Shown: positions 1-9,454, numbered from the stretch's first letter. The stretch is 64,000 bases of DNA from Natrinema hispanicum (GCF_004217335.1 NZ_SHMP01000004.1:124001-188000), one strand, 5' to 3'. Program-made: numbers and translations. The notes: a model not told the origin generated them from the letters alone.

Positions 1-1
1 C

Positions 2-415
2 AAAGGCGGTGGGCTCGGCTACGGGCTCCCGGCGACGGTCGGCGCTGCCGTCGCGGAAGCACAACGGGACGATCCCCGTAACGTGGTCGGCTTTATCGGC
101 GACGGCTCCTACCAGTATTATCCCCACTCGATCTACAGCGCCGCCCGCTACGACCTCGATCTGACGGTCGTCATCTCGGATAACCGCAACTACCGCATCC
201 TCAAGGACAACACGCTCAAGCTCATGGGTGGCACCGAGGACGACTACGAGTTCGTCGGCATGGACTTCGAACCAGCGGTTGACCTCGTGGCAAACGCCGA
301 GAGCCACGGCGCACGCGCCGACCGCGTCGAGACGCCTGACGAGATCGAGGGTGCACTCGAGAACGCGTTAGCCCACGACGGGCCGGACGTACTCGACGTG
401 TTGGTCCACGATTGA
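2..415 (+). CDS. Thiamine-diphosphate-dependent enzyme, C-terminal part (partial)
   Basis: The frame is open from the left edge, so the N-terminal part lies outside the window. The visible 137 residues are the TPP-binding domain: a GGGLGYGLPA-type segment, then GDGSYQYYPHS and, about 30 residues later, the SDNRNYRI segment, which form the diphosphate/Mg2+-binding GDG...N motif. The family (acetolactate synthase, benzoylformate decarboxylase and relatives) decarboxylates 2-oxoacids in the cytoplasm. The substrate cannot be told from the C-terminus, although a GDGS...YS layout fits benzoylformate-decarboxylase-like members as well as others. Confidence 0.85.
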   Translation, partial: KGGGLGYGLPATVGAAVAEAQRDDPRNVVGFIGDGSYQYYPHSIYSAARYDLDLTVVISDNRNYRILKDNTLKLMGGTEDDYEFVGMDFEPAVDLVANAESHGARADRVETPDEIEGALENALAHDGPDVLDVLVHD

Positions 416-622
416 TGCAGTCTGGAGTGTGTCATAGAACGACTATCGCGGTATTTATTTCGACCCAATCGGGGTGAACTATCCATTCACTACACCTGCA
501 GACTGACCGCCGAATAGTCTGCCAGTTGTAAGAGGATTTTCAATACTTGTACTAAATACAGGGTTCGGATTCACCACAAGTTAGAAGTCGGAAACTAGTT
601 CTTTATTTGTCAGTTGCGAGGT

Positions 623-1003
623 TTATGAAGTGTTGTTTCGATTAGGCCATACCCAGATAAAGAAATAAACTACGACGATAGTAATGAGTGGGGAGGTACC
701 AATGAAGAGAGCGATCATGAAAGCAGGCGGATAAAGGAATAATCCCGGTGGTGGAACGTCTTTGTATTTATTGAGTATGTCGAAAACGACAGCAGGAACA
801 GCGAGAACAGTTGTAGGCAAAACAAACAAGACGACAAATGTCTCCAACGCCCATTCTGGAGTATTAGTAAAAAAAGTGGCACCTGACAAAAACAAAGCAC
901 TGACGCCAGACAGTGTCGGTAAATACCACCATTTGTCAGTGCGAGCAGCGATGGATTCGAGAGTTTGGAGAACCGGCCCAGGCGAGTAGTTTTCGGAGAC
1001 CAT
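623..1003 (-). CDS. Hypothetical AT-rich four-helix membrane protein
   Basis: I do not recognise a family. The 126-residue product begins MVSENYSPGP and has about four hydrophobic segments (near residues 26-45, 50-72, 88-105 and 105-120), so it is probably an integral membrane protein. Its codons and flanks are clearly more AT-rich than the neighbours (frequent AAA, ATA and TTT), which suggests recent acquisition or a weakly expressed accessory gene. A TATA-like AT stretch lies about 25 nt upstream of the start on the minus strand. It is convergent with the TPP enzyme. Confidence 0.6.
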   Translation of the reverse strand: MVSENYSPGPVLQTLESIAARTDKWWYLPTLSGVSALFLSGATFFTNTPEWALETFVVLFVLPTTVLAVPAVVFDILNKYKDVPPPGLFLYPPAFMIALFIGTSPLITIVVVYFFIWVWPNRNNTS

Positions 1004-1223
1004 AGTTTCTGTTTCCAGTTAATTTTCAAATATTTTCTGCACACGAAGTCTGGTACCGTGCTGACCTCATCCTTATATCTCGCATATCATTCCTACCAAA
1101 AACTGGATGGATAACTACTCTTTTCGGTATGTATGTTCACTGTACTTACCGTTGTTGGGTAGTCTCAGGGAGAGTGTACGAACTATTCTATGACACTCTC
1201 CCAGTCTGCGGTACCGATTTCCC

Positions 1224-1282
1224 GGTGCACCCGTGGGACGGGTCGCGGTTCCACCGGCACTGACTGACAGGGGTTCGTCTGA
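1224..1282 (+). repeat. Dispersed hairpin repeat, copy A
   Basis: About 60 bp starting GGTGCACCC and ending with a divergent form of the shared tail (ACAGGGGTTCGTCTGA). Of the five copies it is among the most diverged. It lies immediately downstream of trkH. Confidence 0.6.
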
Positions 1283-2830
1283 CTACGAGCGCCAGTATGC
1301 CGGCGTCAGGATGACCAGCACGGAGAGGATCTCGAGCCGGCCGATCCACATCAGGAAGACCATGTAGAGTTTCGCGGCGTTGGAGAAGGGCTCGTAGCTG
1401 TTCATCGGCCCGACAACGCCGACGCCCGGTCCGACGTTCCCCAGCGTCGCGATCACGGCGCTCGTCGCCTCGAGTGCCGACAGCGAGAGGTCGGGCGTGC
1501 GATAGGAATCGAGGAACAACAGGACGCTCGAAACGACGAACAGCGTCAGGAACAGTGCCATGAAGACGAAGATGCTGTGGATCGTCTCCTCGTCGATGAT
1601 ATCGCCGGTACCGCCCATTCGCACCGGCTGCACCGCCTTCGGGTGGACGACACGGAAGAGTTCGCGCCGCATGGATTTTTGGACGACGTACCAGCGAACG
1701 ATTTTGATTGAGCCGGCAGCCGACCCCGCCGAGCCGCCCAGAAACATCGCGAAGATGAGGATCAACTGTGTCGACTCGCTCCAGGTGTTGAAGTCCATGC
1801 TGGCGTAGCCGGTCGTCGTCACGATCGCGAGCGTCTGGAAGAGGCCGTGGCGCAGCGACCGCTCGAGGCTCCCCGGAATCGTGGCGACGCCTTCGGGAAC
1901 CGTCGCGAGACCAGCGCCGAGAAAGAGCAGCGCCGAGAGGAGGCCGCCGACGATCCCCATCGACAGCAGGTAGGATCGGAACTCGGCGTTGCCGGTCAGT
2001 CGCTCGAGGCGGCCACGCCAGGCGTACCAGTAGAGCGCGAAGTTCGTCCCGGCGACGACCATGAAGACCATGATCGCCCACTGAACGCTCGGTGCGAACG
2101 CCTCGGCGCTGCGTCCCTCCGGCGAGAAGCCGCCGGTCGGCAGCGACGTAAGCGCGTGTGCGACAGCGTTGTAGAAGGTCATGTTCGGGGCCACTCCCAC
2201 GAGGTGCAGCCCGTAGTAGACGACCACGGCAGCGAGCGTAAACCAGGCGTAAATCAACCACAGCGCCCGCGCGGTTTCTCTGATCCGCGGCGTCAGTTTC
2301 TCGACTTCGATCCCCGGCGCTTCCTCGCGGATGATCTGGGTCCCACCGACGGAAAGCTCCGAGAGGATCGCAACCATGAGCACGAGAATACCCATTCCGC
2401 CGAGCCACTGCGTGAGCTGTCGCCACATCATGATCGACCGCGAGTGGGTTTCGACGGAGATACTCCCCATGGCCGTCGCGCCCGTCGTCGTAAAGCCGCT
2501 CATACTCTCGAACAGCGCATTGACGGGATCTGCGATCGTTCCCGTGCCAGCGACGAGATACGGGATCATCCCGACCAGCGGAACGACGAACCACGTCAGC
2601 GCGACCAACAAAAAGGCCTCGCGGTGCTCGAGAGTCGGATCGGGCTCGAGGCGCTCGAGGCCAGCGCCGACGGCGATGGCGACGACCAGCGCGACGAGGA
2701 AGGGAAGCGGGGACTCCCGGTAGTACAGCGCGACGACAGTCGGAAACAGCAGCGTCAGCGAGAGGTACTTCAACACCGTTCCGACGAGGCTGCAACTGGA
2801 TCGAACGTCGACGTAAAGCCTTCGTGCCAT
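1283..2830 (-). CDS. trkH: Trk-type potassium uptake protein TrkH
   Basis: The 515-residue multi-pass membrane protein has four pore-loop selectivity segments typical of the TrkH/KtrB family: MSGFTTTGAT, LTSLPTGGFS, TTTGYASMDF and ATLGNVGPGVG. It moves K+ into the cell, normally gated by a cytoplasmic TrkA protein that binds NAD+/ATP. No trkA is in this window. K+ uptake is central to the salt-in strategy of haloarchaea. Larger open frames on both strands overlap it but have arginine-rich compositions typical of shadow frames. A hairpin repeat sits just past the stop codon and may act in termination. Confidence 0.93.
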   Translation of the reverse strand: MARRLYVDVRSSCSLVGTVLKYLSLTLLFPTVVALYYRESPLPFLVALVVAIAVGAGLERLEPDPTLEHREAFLLVALTWFVVPLVGMIPYLVAGTGTIADPVNALFESMSGFTTTGATAMGSISVETHSRSIMMWRQLTQWLGGMGILVLMVAILSELSVGGTQIIREEAPGIEVEKLTPRIRETARALWLIYAWFTLAAVVVYYGLHLVGVAPNMTFYNAVAHALTSLPTGGFSPEGRSAEAFAPSVQWAIMVFMVVAGTNFALYWYAWRGRLERLTGNAEFRSYLLSMGIVGGLLSALLFLGAGLATVPEGVATIPGSLERSLRHGLFQTLAIVTTTGYASMDFNTWSESTQLILIFAMFLGGSAGSAAGSIKIVRWYVVQKSMRRELFRVVHPKAVQPVRMGGTGDIIDEETIHSIFVFMALFLTLFVVSSVLLFLDSYRTPDLSLSALEATSAVIATLGNVGPGVGVVGPMNSYEPFSNAAKLYMVFLMWIGRLEILSVLVILTPAYWRS

Positions 2831-3094
2831 ATATTAGCTCTCTTATCGCACCGCGAATCACTCACCAGTAACCGATCGTCGTATCTGCGATAGAGTCGCG
2901 GTCTCGCAATAAATACTGCGTTCGACCCCTGCCACCGATCTGCCGGGATCGACTCCCATATCGTGTTCGAGTTTCGGGGGTCGGCTTCAGGTCGCTCGAG
3001 ACGGAAACGCGACCGTTTTATGTGAGTTCGTTACGGGGTGTGGGGTGATGAGACTGCGAGCTGTGACTCGAGCGCTGCCGTGGAGGGGAGTGCC

Positions 3095-4102
3095 GTGAAC
3101 GCCGCCCTCGATCTACTGGTGCAACTCGGCGACTACGACCAGCCACAGGGAGTCGCCGAGCGAGCCGTTCAGGCCGAAGCGCTGGGATTCGATCGGATCA
3201 CGGTTGGCGAGACGACCGGCTGGAACATCATCCCGCCGCTGACGCTGGCGGCCGACCGTACCGACGAACTGGGCATCTCGAACGACGTGATCTCGCCGTA
3301 CGGGCGGTCGCCGGCGATGCTTGCCCAGACCGCGCTGACGATGCAAGACGCCGCCGACGGCCGGTTCCGGTTCGGGATCGGTCCGAGTTCGCCGGCGATC
3401 ACCGAGCGCTGGCACGGCAAGGAGTTCGACCGGCCGCTGCGTCGGACCCGCGAAGTGATCGAGATCATGCGCGGGGTCTACGACGAGGGCACGCCTGCCT
3501 ACGAGGGCGATGTCTTCGAGATTCCAGGCCTGAATTACGAGCGCGGCCCCCACGAGAACCCGCCACCGATCGACCTCGGCACGCTCGGCCCAAAAGCCAC
3601 CGAGATGGCCGGCCGCTTCGGCGACGGCTGGGCACCGCAAATGTTCACGAAAGACGGGCTTCGCGATCGACTCGCGGATCTCGAACGCGGTGCCGACTTA
3701 GCGGACAAGGAACTTTCAGACCTGCGAGTCGCCCCCATCGTCCGCGGGATGGCGTCCGAAGACCGCGAGAAAGCACGCGAAAAGGCTCGCAGCACGATCG
3801 CGTTCATGCTCGGAGCCTACGGTCCCTACTACGGGAACTCCGTCGCCGAGCAGGGCTATCCGGATGTCGTCGAGGAGATCCGGGCTGCGTGGGACGAGCG
3901 GGATACCGATGCGATGGCCGCCGCACTCCCCGACGACGTCCTCGACGAACTGGCTCCCGCGGGCACTCCCGAAGAGGTCCGCGAATGGGTCGCGGACTAC
4001 GCCGAGATCGACGGCGTCGACGCCGTCCGCGTCGGGTTCGTCGACGGGCTGTCCGAGGAGGACAAGCGGACGACGATGGAAGCCGTCGCCGACCTCGCGT
4101 AG
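3095..4102 (+). CDS. LLM-class (F420-dependent, Mer-like) oxidoreductase
   Basis: The protein has the TIM-barrel luciferase-like fold of coenzyme F420- or FMN-dependent oxidoreductases, including the 5,10-methylenetetrahydromethanopterin reductase family. Visible family features are the N-terminal AERAVQAEALGFDRI segment, a central GRFRFGIGPSSPAI turn and a C-terminal GTPEEVREWV segment. I chose the GTG at 3095 because a GGAGGGG ribosome-binding site precedes it. An upstream ATG at 3038 would add 19 unlikely residues. It is 335 aa and divergent from trkH. The substrate is unknown. Haloarchaeal genomes carry many paralogues. Confidence 0.85.
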   Translation: MNAALDLLVQLGDYDQPQGVAERAVQAEALGFDRITVGETTGWNIIPPLTLAADRTDELGISNDVISPYGRSPAMLAQTALTMQDAADGRFRFGIGPSSPAITERWHGKEFDRPLRRTREVIEIMRGVYDEGTPAYEGDVFEIPGLNYERGPHENPPPIDLGTLGPKATEMAGRFGDGWAPQMFTKDGLRDRLADLERGADLADKELSDLRVAPIVRGMASEDREKAREKARSTIAFMLGAYGPYYGNSVAEQGYPDVVEEIRAAWDERDTDAMAAALPDDVLDELAPAGTPEEVREWVADYAEIDGVDAVRVGFVDGLSEEDKRTTMEAVADLA

Positions 4103-4133
4103 CCGATCTGCCGGTCGACTGTCACTGTGTTTC

Positions 4134-4187
4134 GGCGCACCCTGCGGTCGCGGTTGCACCGGCACTGACTGACAGTAGACCGTATCA
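4134..4187 (+). repeat. Dispersed hairpin repeat, copy B
   Basis: It starts GGCGCACCC, contains GGTTGCACCGG and ends ACAGTAGACCGTATCA. It is intergenic, between the LLM oxidoreductase and the next HTH gene. The following ~120 bp, up to CCGGCAGTAT at 4297-4306, resembles a decayed copy of the second (about 105-bp) repeat family. Confidence 0.7.
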
Positions 4188-4301
4188 AACTGTCGTACTG
4201 ACCGTCGAATTGCGGTCCGTGAGGACATGGCTCCGTGCCTCGATTTGTCGCCATCGACGCTGACGCAAGTGCGATCGATGCCCGAAGTGCTTTGCCCGGC
4301 A

Positions 4302-4308
4302 GTATAAG
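4302..4308 (+). promoter_or_regulatory. TATA box for the HTH gene at 4333
   Basis: GTATAAG lies about 25-30 nt before the ATG at 4333. This spacing predicts a leaderless transcript starting at or next to the start codon. Confidence 0.6.
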
Positions 4309-4332
4309 TACTGTCCAATACCTACCGGTGGT

Positions 4333-4734
4333 ATGATTCCACTCCTCCGTTCTCCCGAGACCCTCACTGCGTTCGGCGAGTCGGCGTCCGACGGCGTCGA
4401 CACGGCGATGAAGCTGTTAGCACATCGCTACCGGCGCACGGTGTTGCAATATCTCGAGGACAAAGACGGTTCGGCCACGCTCACGGAACTCGCCGTCGAA
4501 ATCGCGACCCAGGACGCGGCGACGGAGCCGAACGCGATTTCGGATCACGGTGATGTCTCCGCACGGGAGCGACGGACCGCCCGCATCTCCTTGCACCACA
4601 TCCACATTCCGAAGTTGGCTGCCGCGGACGTGATCGACTACGAGTCCGAAACCGAGACGGTCACGCTCCGCGAGCGCGGTCGGACGCTGCTCGAGCGGGA
4701 CGACGCCATCCGCGGACTGGGTAACGTCGAGTAG
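4333..4734 (+). CDS. Small winged-helix DNA-binding protein (DUF7344-like)
   Basis: A 133-residue protein with an HTH core (LLAHRYRRTVLQYLEDKDG...TLTELAVEIA) and a wing/recognition part (ISLHHIHIPKLAAADVIDY). This architecture is typical of haloarchaeal single-domain transcription regulators that pair a 'cells/regions repression' helix with an RT-ISLHH-like motif. No ligand domain is present. The start is supported by the TATA spacing. The target genes are unknown; the convergent quinone oxidoreductase is not obviously coupled. Confidence 0.75.
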   Translation: MIPLLRSPETLTAFGESASDGVDTAMKLLAHRYRRTVLQYLEDKDGSATLTELAVEIATQDAATEPNAISDHGDVSARERRTARISLHHIHIPKLAAADVIDYESETETVTLRERGRTLLERDDAIRGLGNVE

Positions 4735-4761
4735 CCGGGTCCGTGTCGCGGTAACGACGGC

Positions 4762-5727
4762 TTACGGTTCGATCACCAGTTTACCGAGGAAACTCTCGTC
4801 CATGACAGCGTGTTGTGCATCGGCGGCCTCCTCGAGGTCGTAGGTCCGTGCCACGTCGATCGAGAGCGCGCCCGTCTCCATGAGGTGAGCAACGCCGCGT
4901 AGCGGGACACGCAGGTCCGGCGTGTTGAACATACTCATGAACTGGTAGGAAACGTCCTTCGAGCGGGCGGCCCCGTCGTTCGTAAAGCCGGGATCCGGAC
5001 TGTTCTCGCCGATACCGACGACGCGGGCACCCGTCGCGGCCACGTCCGCGTCGAACTGCAGATAGTCGTCGAGCCGATGGTCGAGCACGGCGTCGACGCC
5101 GCCGTCGGAGGCCGCGAGGACGGCATCGGCCAGATCGTCGCGGCTGTAGTCTATGACCGTTTCGGCTCCGTGGTCGGCGAGCGCGTCATGGTACTCTTCG
5201 GCGGCCGTCGTGATCACGCGCGCGCTCACGGCGGCCCCGATTTGGACGGCCGCGTGGCCGACACCGCCTGAGCCCCCGTGGATCAGACAGTACTCGGCAG
5301 GCTCGAGGCCGGCGTGGTCGATCAGCGCGCGCCAGGCGGTGACGGCGACGACGCCCGCCCCGCCGGCTTCAGTCAGGTCTGCGCCGTCGGGGAGGTGGAC
5401 GACGCGATCGGTCGGGATCGCCGCGTACTCGGCGTAGGACCCCTGATACCCGCCGTTTCCGATACCGGTCCCGTAGACACGGTCGCCTTCGGCGAAGTCG
5501 TCGACAGCGTCCCCGACTGCGGTGACGACGCCAGAGACGTCGACACCGGGTGTGAAGGGGACGTCGACCGGCTCGTACGACCCGTCCCGGAAGTAGGTGT
5601 CGACGGGATTGACGCCCGCGGCGGCGACCTCGACGACGAGTTCGTCCGCGGCCGGCTCGGGCCGATCGATCTCATCTACCTGCAGTACATCCGCATCGCC
5701 GTGTTCGTGAAGACGGACAGCGCGCAT
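4762..5727 (-). CDS. Zinc-free MDR-family NAD(P)H:quinone oxidoreductase
   Basis: The 321-residue protein follows the quinone-oxidoreductase/zeta-crystallin layout: an N-terminal GroES-like domain (MRAVRLHEHG..., GVNPVDTYFRDG, PGVDVSGVVTAVG) and a Rossmann domain with IHGGSGGVGHAAVQIG. The catalytic and structural zinc cysteines of alcohol dehydrogenases are missing, as expected for this subgroup. It probably reduces quinones or enones with NADPH in the cytoplasm. A TATA-like CATTATAC about 28 nt upstream on the minus strand supports the start. Confidence 0.88.
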   Translation of the reverse strand: MRAVRLHEHGDADVLQVDEIDRPEPAADELVVEVAAAGVNPVDTYFRDGSYEPVDVPFTPGVDVSGVVTAVGDAVDDFAEGDRVYGTGIGNGGYQGSYAEYAAIPTDRVVHLPDGADLTEAGGAGVVAVTAWRALIDHAGLEPAEYCLIHGGSGGVGHAAVQIGAAVSARVITTAAEEYHDALADHGAETVIDYSRDDLADAVLAASDGGVDAVLDHRLDDYLQFDADVAATGARVVGIGENSPDPGFTNDGAARSKDVSYQFMSMFNTPDLRVPLRGVAHLMETGALSIDVARTYDLEEAADAQHAVMDESFLGKLVIEP

Positions 5728-5780
5728 ATCTCGGCTGACGTCACGGGTGCGTATAATGGTACACGAGACGGCAGTCCGAG

Positions 5781-6902
5781 CTATCGAACTGCTCGAGTCG
5801 CGTCGTTGATAATCTCGAGGGCCGCTTTCAGTTCCTCGGTCCCGGTCGCATAGGAGAGTCGCGCATAGCCTGCGCCGTTCTCGCCGAAAGCATCGCCGGG
5901 GACGACGACGACGCCCCGATCGAGCACTTCCTCACACCAGCCCTCGGGTACCTTCGGCATCGCGTAGAAGGCCCCCTCGGGGGTGGGAACCTCGAGGCCG
6001 GCGTCGGTGAGGCCGTCCAGGACGAGGTCGCGGCGCTGTTCGAAGGTCTCGACCATCTCCTCGACTGGCTCTTGGGGCCCCGTCAGGGCGGCTTCGGCGG
6101 CGTACTGGGCCGGCGCGGAGGCACAGGCCTGACCGTACTGGTGGACGCGGAGCATCCGTTCGATGCGCCGGTTCGAAGCGACGACCCAGCCGAGCCGCCA
6201 GCCGGTCATCGAGTAGGTCTTCGAGCAGGCGCTGAGGGCAACGACGTTGTCCGTCTCGGCGAACTGCAGCGGCGAGTGGTGCTCGCCATTGAAGACGATG
6301 TGTTCGTAGACCTCGTCGGAGATACAGAGTACGTCGTGTTCGTCGGCGATGCGGGCGAACTCGCGCATGTCCGCTTCGCTCTGGACGGCCCCCGTTGGGT
6401 TCGCGGGGCTGTTGATGACGAAGGCTGCCGTCTCGTCGGTAATCGCTTCTTCGACCGTCGCAGGATCGAGCGTCAGGTCCTCACGCAACCCGACCGGCTT
6501 CGGCGTGCCGTCTGCGATCCGGGTCAAGGCGTCATACGAGACGAAGCCGGGATCGGGAAAGATGACTTCCTCGCCGGGATCGACGTGGGCCTGCAGCGTG
6601 ATATGGAGCGCTTCGCTGCCGCCCGCGGTCGCGATCACGTCGTCAGGGTCGATCTCGAGGCCGTAGTCGCGGTCGTACTTCGCCGCGATCGCCTCCCGAA
6701 GCTGCTGTGTGCCCTTGTTGGAGGTGTAGGCGTCTGCCCGCCCGGATTCGATGGCCTCGATCGCCCCGCGGCGAGCGTGGGGTGGTGTCGGGAAGTCCGG
6801 CTGGCCGAGACCGAGGTTGATCGCGTCCTCGCCAGCGGCCTCGAACACCTTCCGGATGCCACTGATTGACACCTGCTCGACTCGAGCTGCGAAGTCAGTC
6901 AT
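5781..6902 (-). CDS. Class I/II pyridoxal-phosphate aminotransferase
   Basis: The 373-residue protein shows fold-type I aminotransferase motifs: NLGLGQPDFPTP near the N-terminus, TAGGSEALH, VINSPANPTGAV, SDEVYEHIVF and the PLP-lysine segment SKTYSMTGWRLGW (Lys next to TYSMTG), then a C-terminal ARLSYA arginine that binds the substrate carboxylate. It is close to aspartate/aromatic aminotransferase family members, with 2-oxoglutarate the likely acceptor. An open frame extends further upstream to 7451, but homology-type sequence begins at MTDFAARVEQ. The amino-acid specificity is not determined. Confidence 0.9.
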   Translation of the reverse strand: MTDFAARVEQVSISGIRKVFEAAGEDAINLGLGQPDFPTPPHARRGAIEAIESGRADAYTSNKGTQQLREAIAAKYDRDYGLEIDPDDVIATAGGSEALHITLQAHVDPGEEVIFPDPGFVSYDALTRIADGTPKPVGLREDLTLDPATVEEAITDETAAFVINSPANPTGAVQSEADMREFARIADEHDVLCISDEVYEHIVFNGEHHSPLQFAETDNVVALSACSKTYSMTGWRLGWVVASNRRIERMLRVHQYGQACASAPAQYAAEAALTGPQEPVEEMVETFEQRRDLVLDGLTDAGLEVPTPEGAFYAMPKVPEGWCEEVLDRGVVVVPGDAFGENGAGYARLSYATGTEELKAALEIINDATRAVR

Positions 6903-7109
6903 GGCTAAACGGGGGTGTTCGACCCCGATAACTCTTGATGTCTCGTCAACGTTGGGTCGATCAGCGCTCGCTGGCGTGGGACTCGAAATATTATTGTCAT
7001 GATGACATTTTCCGCCGATGGCTCTCGGTTGGAGACGAGTTTTAACTGTCCATCTATATGATAGAACACACCACAAGGGATATGCCAGTCGTAGCGAATC
7101 ACACGGATA

Positions 7110-7778
7110 ATGACCTTCTCTCGACGAGCGGTACTCGCTGCAGGCGCGACGGGGACGCTTGCACTGACGGCTGGCTGTCTCGACGTCGTACTCGGTAACG
7201 GACCACTCGAGTTCGATGCCGGCCGTGTTGCCCCAACCGACGACGCGGTGGCGACGGCCGGCTACCAGGAGAGCGACGTCAGCGACGAGACGATCGAGCG
7301 GACGGTCGAACTCCCTGGCGGCGTCGAACGTGAGGCCCGGGCAACGATCTGGCAGTCGACCTATACGAAAGCCGTCGACTACGCTGGCCAGACGCGTGAG
7401 GGGGCCGCCTTCGTCGGCGTCTCGATCCCTGGCATGCAAGTCGCGGGGCAATCGCTCAATCCGCTTGGCGAGTTATCGAACACGGAACTCCTCGAGCGAT
7501 TCCTGGGGCAGCTCCCCAGCGATCACGGCGAGCTCTCCGGTGTCACACACGAGGAATCGTTCGGCCTCGAGATCCTCGGCGACGGCCGCACCGTCGACCT
7601 GTTCGTCGGGACAACCGACCTCGAGGGCGAGATGATCGAGATCGAGCTCAAGCTGACGTCGTTCGACCACGAGGGAGACCTGCTCGTCTTACTCGGTACC
7701 TATCCGAAGCTGCTCACTGCCGAGTCGGCAAACGTCGAGGAACTCATGGAGTCGGCCGAGCACCCGGTCTCGAGCTAA
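7110..7778 (+). CDS. Haloarchaeal lipoprotein of the DUF6517 type
   Basis: The 222-residue protein starts with a twin-arginine signal and lipobox (SRRAVLAAGATGTLALTAGC), so it should be exported by Tat and lipid-anchored on the outer face of the membrane. The mature part has a 'TVELPGGVEREARATIWQSTYTK' style beta-rich domain, split here only for description, followed by GAAFVGVSIPGMQVAGQSLNP. I recall this as a haloarchaeal domain of unknown function (DUF6517), without a known activity. It is divergent from the aminotransferase. Confidence 0.75.
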   Translation: MTFSRRAVLAAGATGTLALTAGCLDVVLGNGPLEFDAGRVAPTDDAVATAGYQESDVSDETIERTVELPGGVEREARATIWQSTYTKAVDYAGQTREGAAFVGVSIPGMQVAGQSLNPLGELSNTELLERFLGQLPSDHGELSGVTHEESFGLEILGDGRTVDLFVGTTDLEGEMIEIELKLTSFDHEGDLLVLLGTYPKLLTAESANVEELMESAEHPVSS

Positions 7779-7802
7779 CGAGGGGGGGGGGGTGCCCCGA
7801 CT

Positions 7803-7820
7803 CGAGACCGCTCGGTCTCG
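7803..7820. repeat. Inverted repeat after an 11-G run
   Basis: CGAGACCG-CT-CGGTCTCG is a perfect 8-bp inverted repeat. It is preceded at 7782-7792 by eleven consecutive G residues. It lies directly past the stop of the lipoprotein gene and may be a terminator or a replication/sequence slippage site. Confidence 0.45.
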
Positions 7821-8027
7821 ACAGCCGTGGGGTCGGAGAAGACGATTCGGGGACCTAGTTGACGCTCACTTTGTTCGACCATGTGTCGATAGCTGCGGGT
7901 ATGTGGCGTGTGAGACCGCTGGACGGTAACTGGATGGGCTTCTAAATCGTCGGCGGCGGTCACGTTGCAGTGTACACTATTGGGAATGTCCAGAAATGGT
8001 TTAGGCGCTGCCAGCCCACGCTTACCC

Positions 8028-9374
8028 ATGGCAGATACGTTCGTCGTCATCGGCGGTGACGCAGCAGGAATGAGCGCTGCGAGCAAGGCGAAACGCGAGA
8101 ACCCGGAGCTGGAGGTAATCGTCTTCGAGAAAGGCGACTGGGTCTCGTATGCCGCCTGCGGGATGCCCTACTACGTCAAAGGAGACGTCGACGACCTAGA
8201 CGACCTCGTCACGATCACGGCCGACGAGTTCCGCGACGAACGGGACGTCGACCTGCGAACCGGCCACGAGGTCGTCGACATCGATCCCGACGCCCAGACG
8301 GTAACGGTCGACAGCGGCGCGGAGACCTACGACCAGCCCTACGATGACCTTCTCGTCGCGACCGGCGCGAACGCGATCAAACCGCCCTTCGAGGGGCTCG
8401 ACCTCGAGGGCGTCTTCACCATCCACAACATGGACGAAGCCGACGCCATCGAGGACTACGTCACCGAGCGCGACCTCGAGACGGCCGCGATCGTCGGCGG
8501 CGGCTACATCGGGATCGAGATGGCCGAGGCGCTGTCGGAACACGGCCTCGACGTCGATCTCTACGAGATGCTGCCCCACGTCCTTCAGCCGTTCGGCGAA
8601 CCCGTCGCCGAAATCGTCGAAGACCATCTGCGCGAGCAGGGTGTCAACCTCCACCTCGAGACGGCGGTGTCGGGCTTTGACGGTGACGAGCGTGTCGAAA
8701 GCGTCGCACTCGAGGAGGAGACCGTCCCCGCCGACGTCGTGATCGTCGGTGTCGGCGTCGCACCGAACGTCGACCTCGCCGAGGCAGCCGGCATCGAACT
8801 CGGACCGACCGGCGCGGTCGCGACCGACGAGTACGGTCGCACGAACTACGAGAACGTCTTCGCGGCGGGAGACTGTGCCGAGGCACGCCACGTCGTGACC
8901 GGCGAGCCGGACCACGTCCCGCTTGCCCTGACCGCAAACCGTGCGGGTCGAGCGATCGGCCAGACGATCACCGGCGATCCCACGCCGACCGGTGAGATCG
9001 CGGGCACGGCCATCGTCAAAGCGTTCGAACTCGGGGCCGCCCGGGCGGGGCTGACTGACGAGGAGCGAGCCGAAGAGGCCGGCTTCGATCCGGTCTCGGT
9101 CACGATTTCAGCGGCAACACGCGCCCACTACTACCCGGAGGGTGAGGAACTCTCCGTCACGCTGCTTGCCGACCGCGAGAGCGGCAGGCTACTCGGTGGC
9201 AGCGTCGTCGGCCGCGAGGGCGCAAAACGGATCGATACGGTCGCGACGGCGCTTCACGCCGGGATGACCGTCACCGAACTCCAGAACGCGGACCTGGCGT
9301 ATGCACCGCCGTTCAGTCCCGTCTGGGATCCGGTTCTGACCGCGGCGAAAGTGCTCTCCGGCAAGCTCGAGTAA
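8028..9374 (+). CDS. CoA-disulfide reductase/NADH oxidase-like flavoprotein
   Basis: The 448-residue protein belongs to the pyridine nucleotide-disulfide oxidoreductase superfamily. It has FAD-binding GGDAAGMSAASKAKR at the N-terminus, a single redox cysteine in SYAACGMPYY (position typical of CoA-disulfide reductase, NADH oxidase and persulfide reductase), an NAD(P)H site at IVGGGYIGIEMAE, and the FAD motif VFAAGDCAEA. It probably reduces CoA disulfide or related low-molecular disulfides with NAD(P)H in the cytoplasm. In haloarchaea gamma-glutamylcysteine is the main thiol, so the exact substrate is open. The start at 8028 is preferred over an upstream ATG at 7965-7985. Confidence 0.88.
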   Translation: MADTFVVIGGDAAGMSAASKAKRENPELEVIVFEKGDWVSYAACGMPYYVKGDVDDLDDLVTITADEFRDERDVDLRTGHEVVDIDPDAQTVTVDSGAETYDQPYDDLLVATGANAIKPPFEGLDLEGVFTIHNMDEADAIEDYVTERDLETAAIVGGGYIGIEMAEALSEHGLDVDLYEMLPHVLQPFGEPVAEIVEDHLREQGVNLHLETAVSGFDGDERVESVALEEETVPADVVIVGVGVAPNVDLAEAAGIELGPTGAVATDEYGRTNYENVFAAGDCAEARHVVTGEPDHVPLALTANRAGRAIGQTITGDPTPTGEIAGTAIVKAFELGAARAGLTDEERAEEAGFDPVSVTISAATRAHYYPEGEELSVTLLADRESGRLLGGSVVGREGAKRIDTVATALHAGMTVTELQNADLAYAPPFSPVWDPVLTAAKVLSGKLE

Positions 9375-9454
9375 CGACGGCCGACCGCATAGCGCCGTCG
9401 CGGACCGACAGCCGTTGTCGGCAGCGTTCTGAGGGGATCGGAATCCGAGAAACG

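Noticed and set aside
1188..2861. Long minus-strand open frame overlapping trkH
   Set aside because: Arginine-rich shadow of trkH in another frame; the TrkH frame carries all four pore motifs.
1847..2893. 348-codon plus-strand open frame
   Set aside because: Reverse-strand shadow of trkH with improbable composition.
7775..8086. 103-codon minus-strand frame
   Set aside because: Antisense to the start of the flavoprotein gene; no motif, composition typical of shadow frames.
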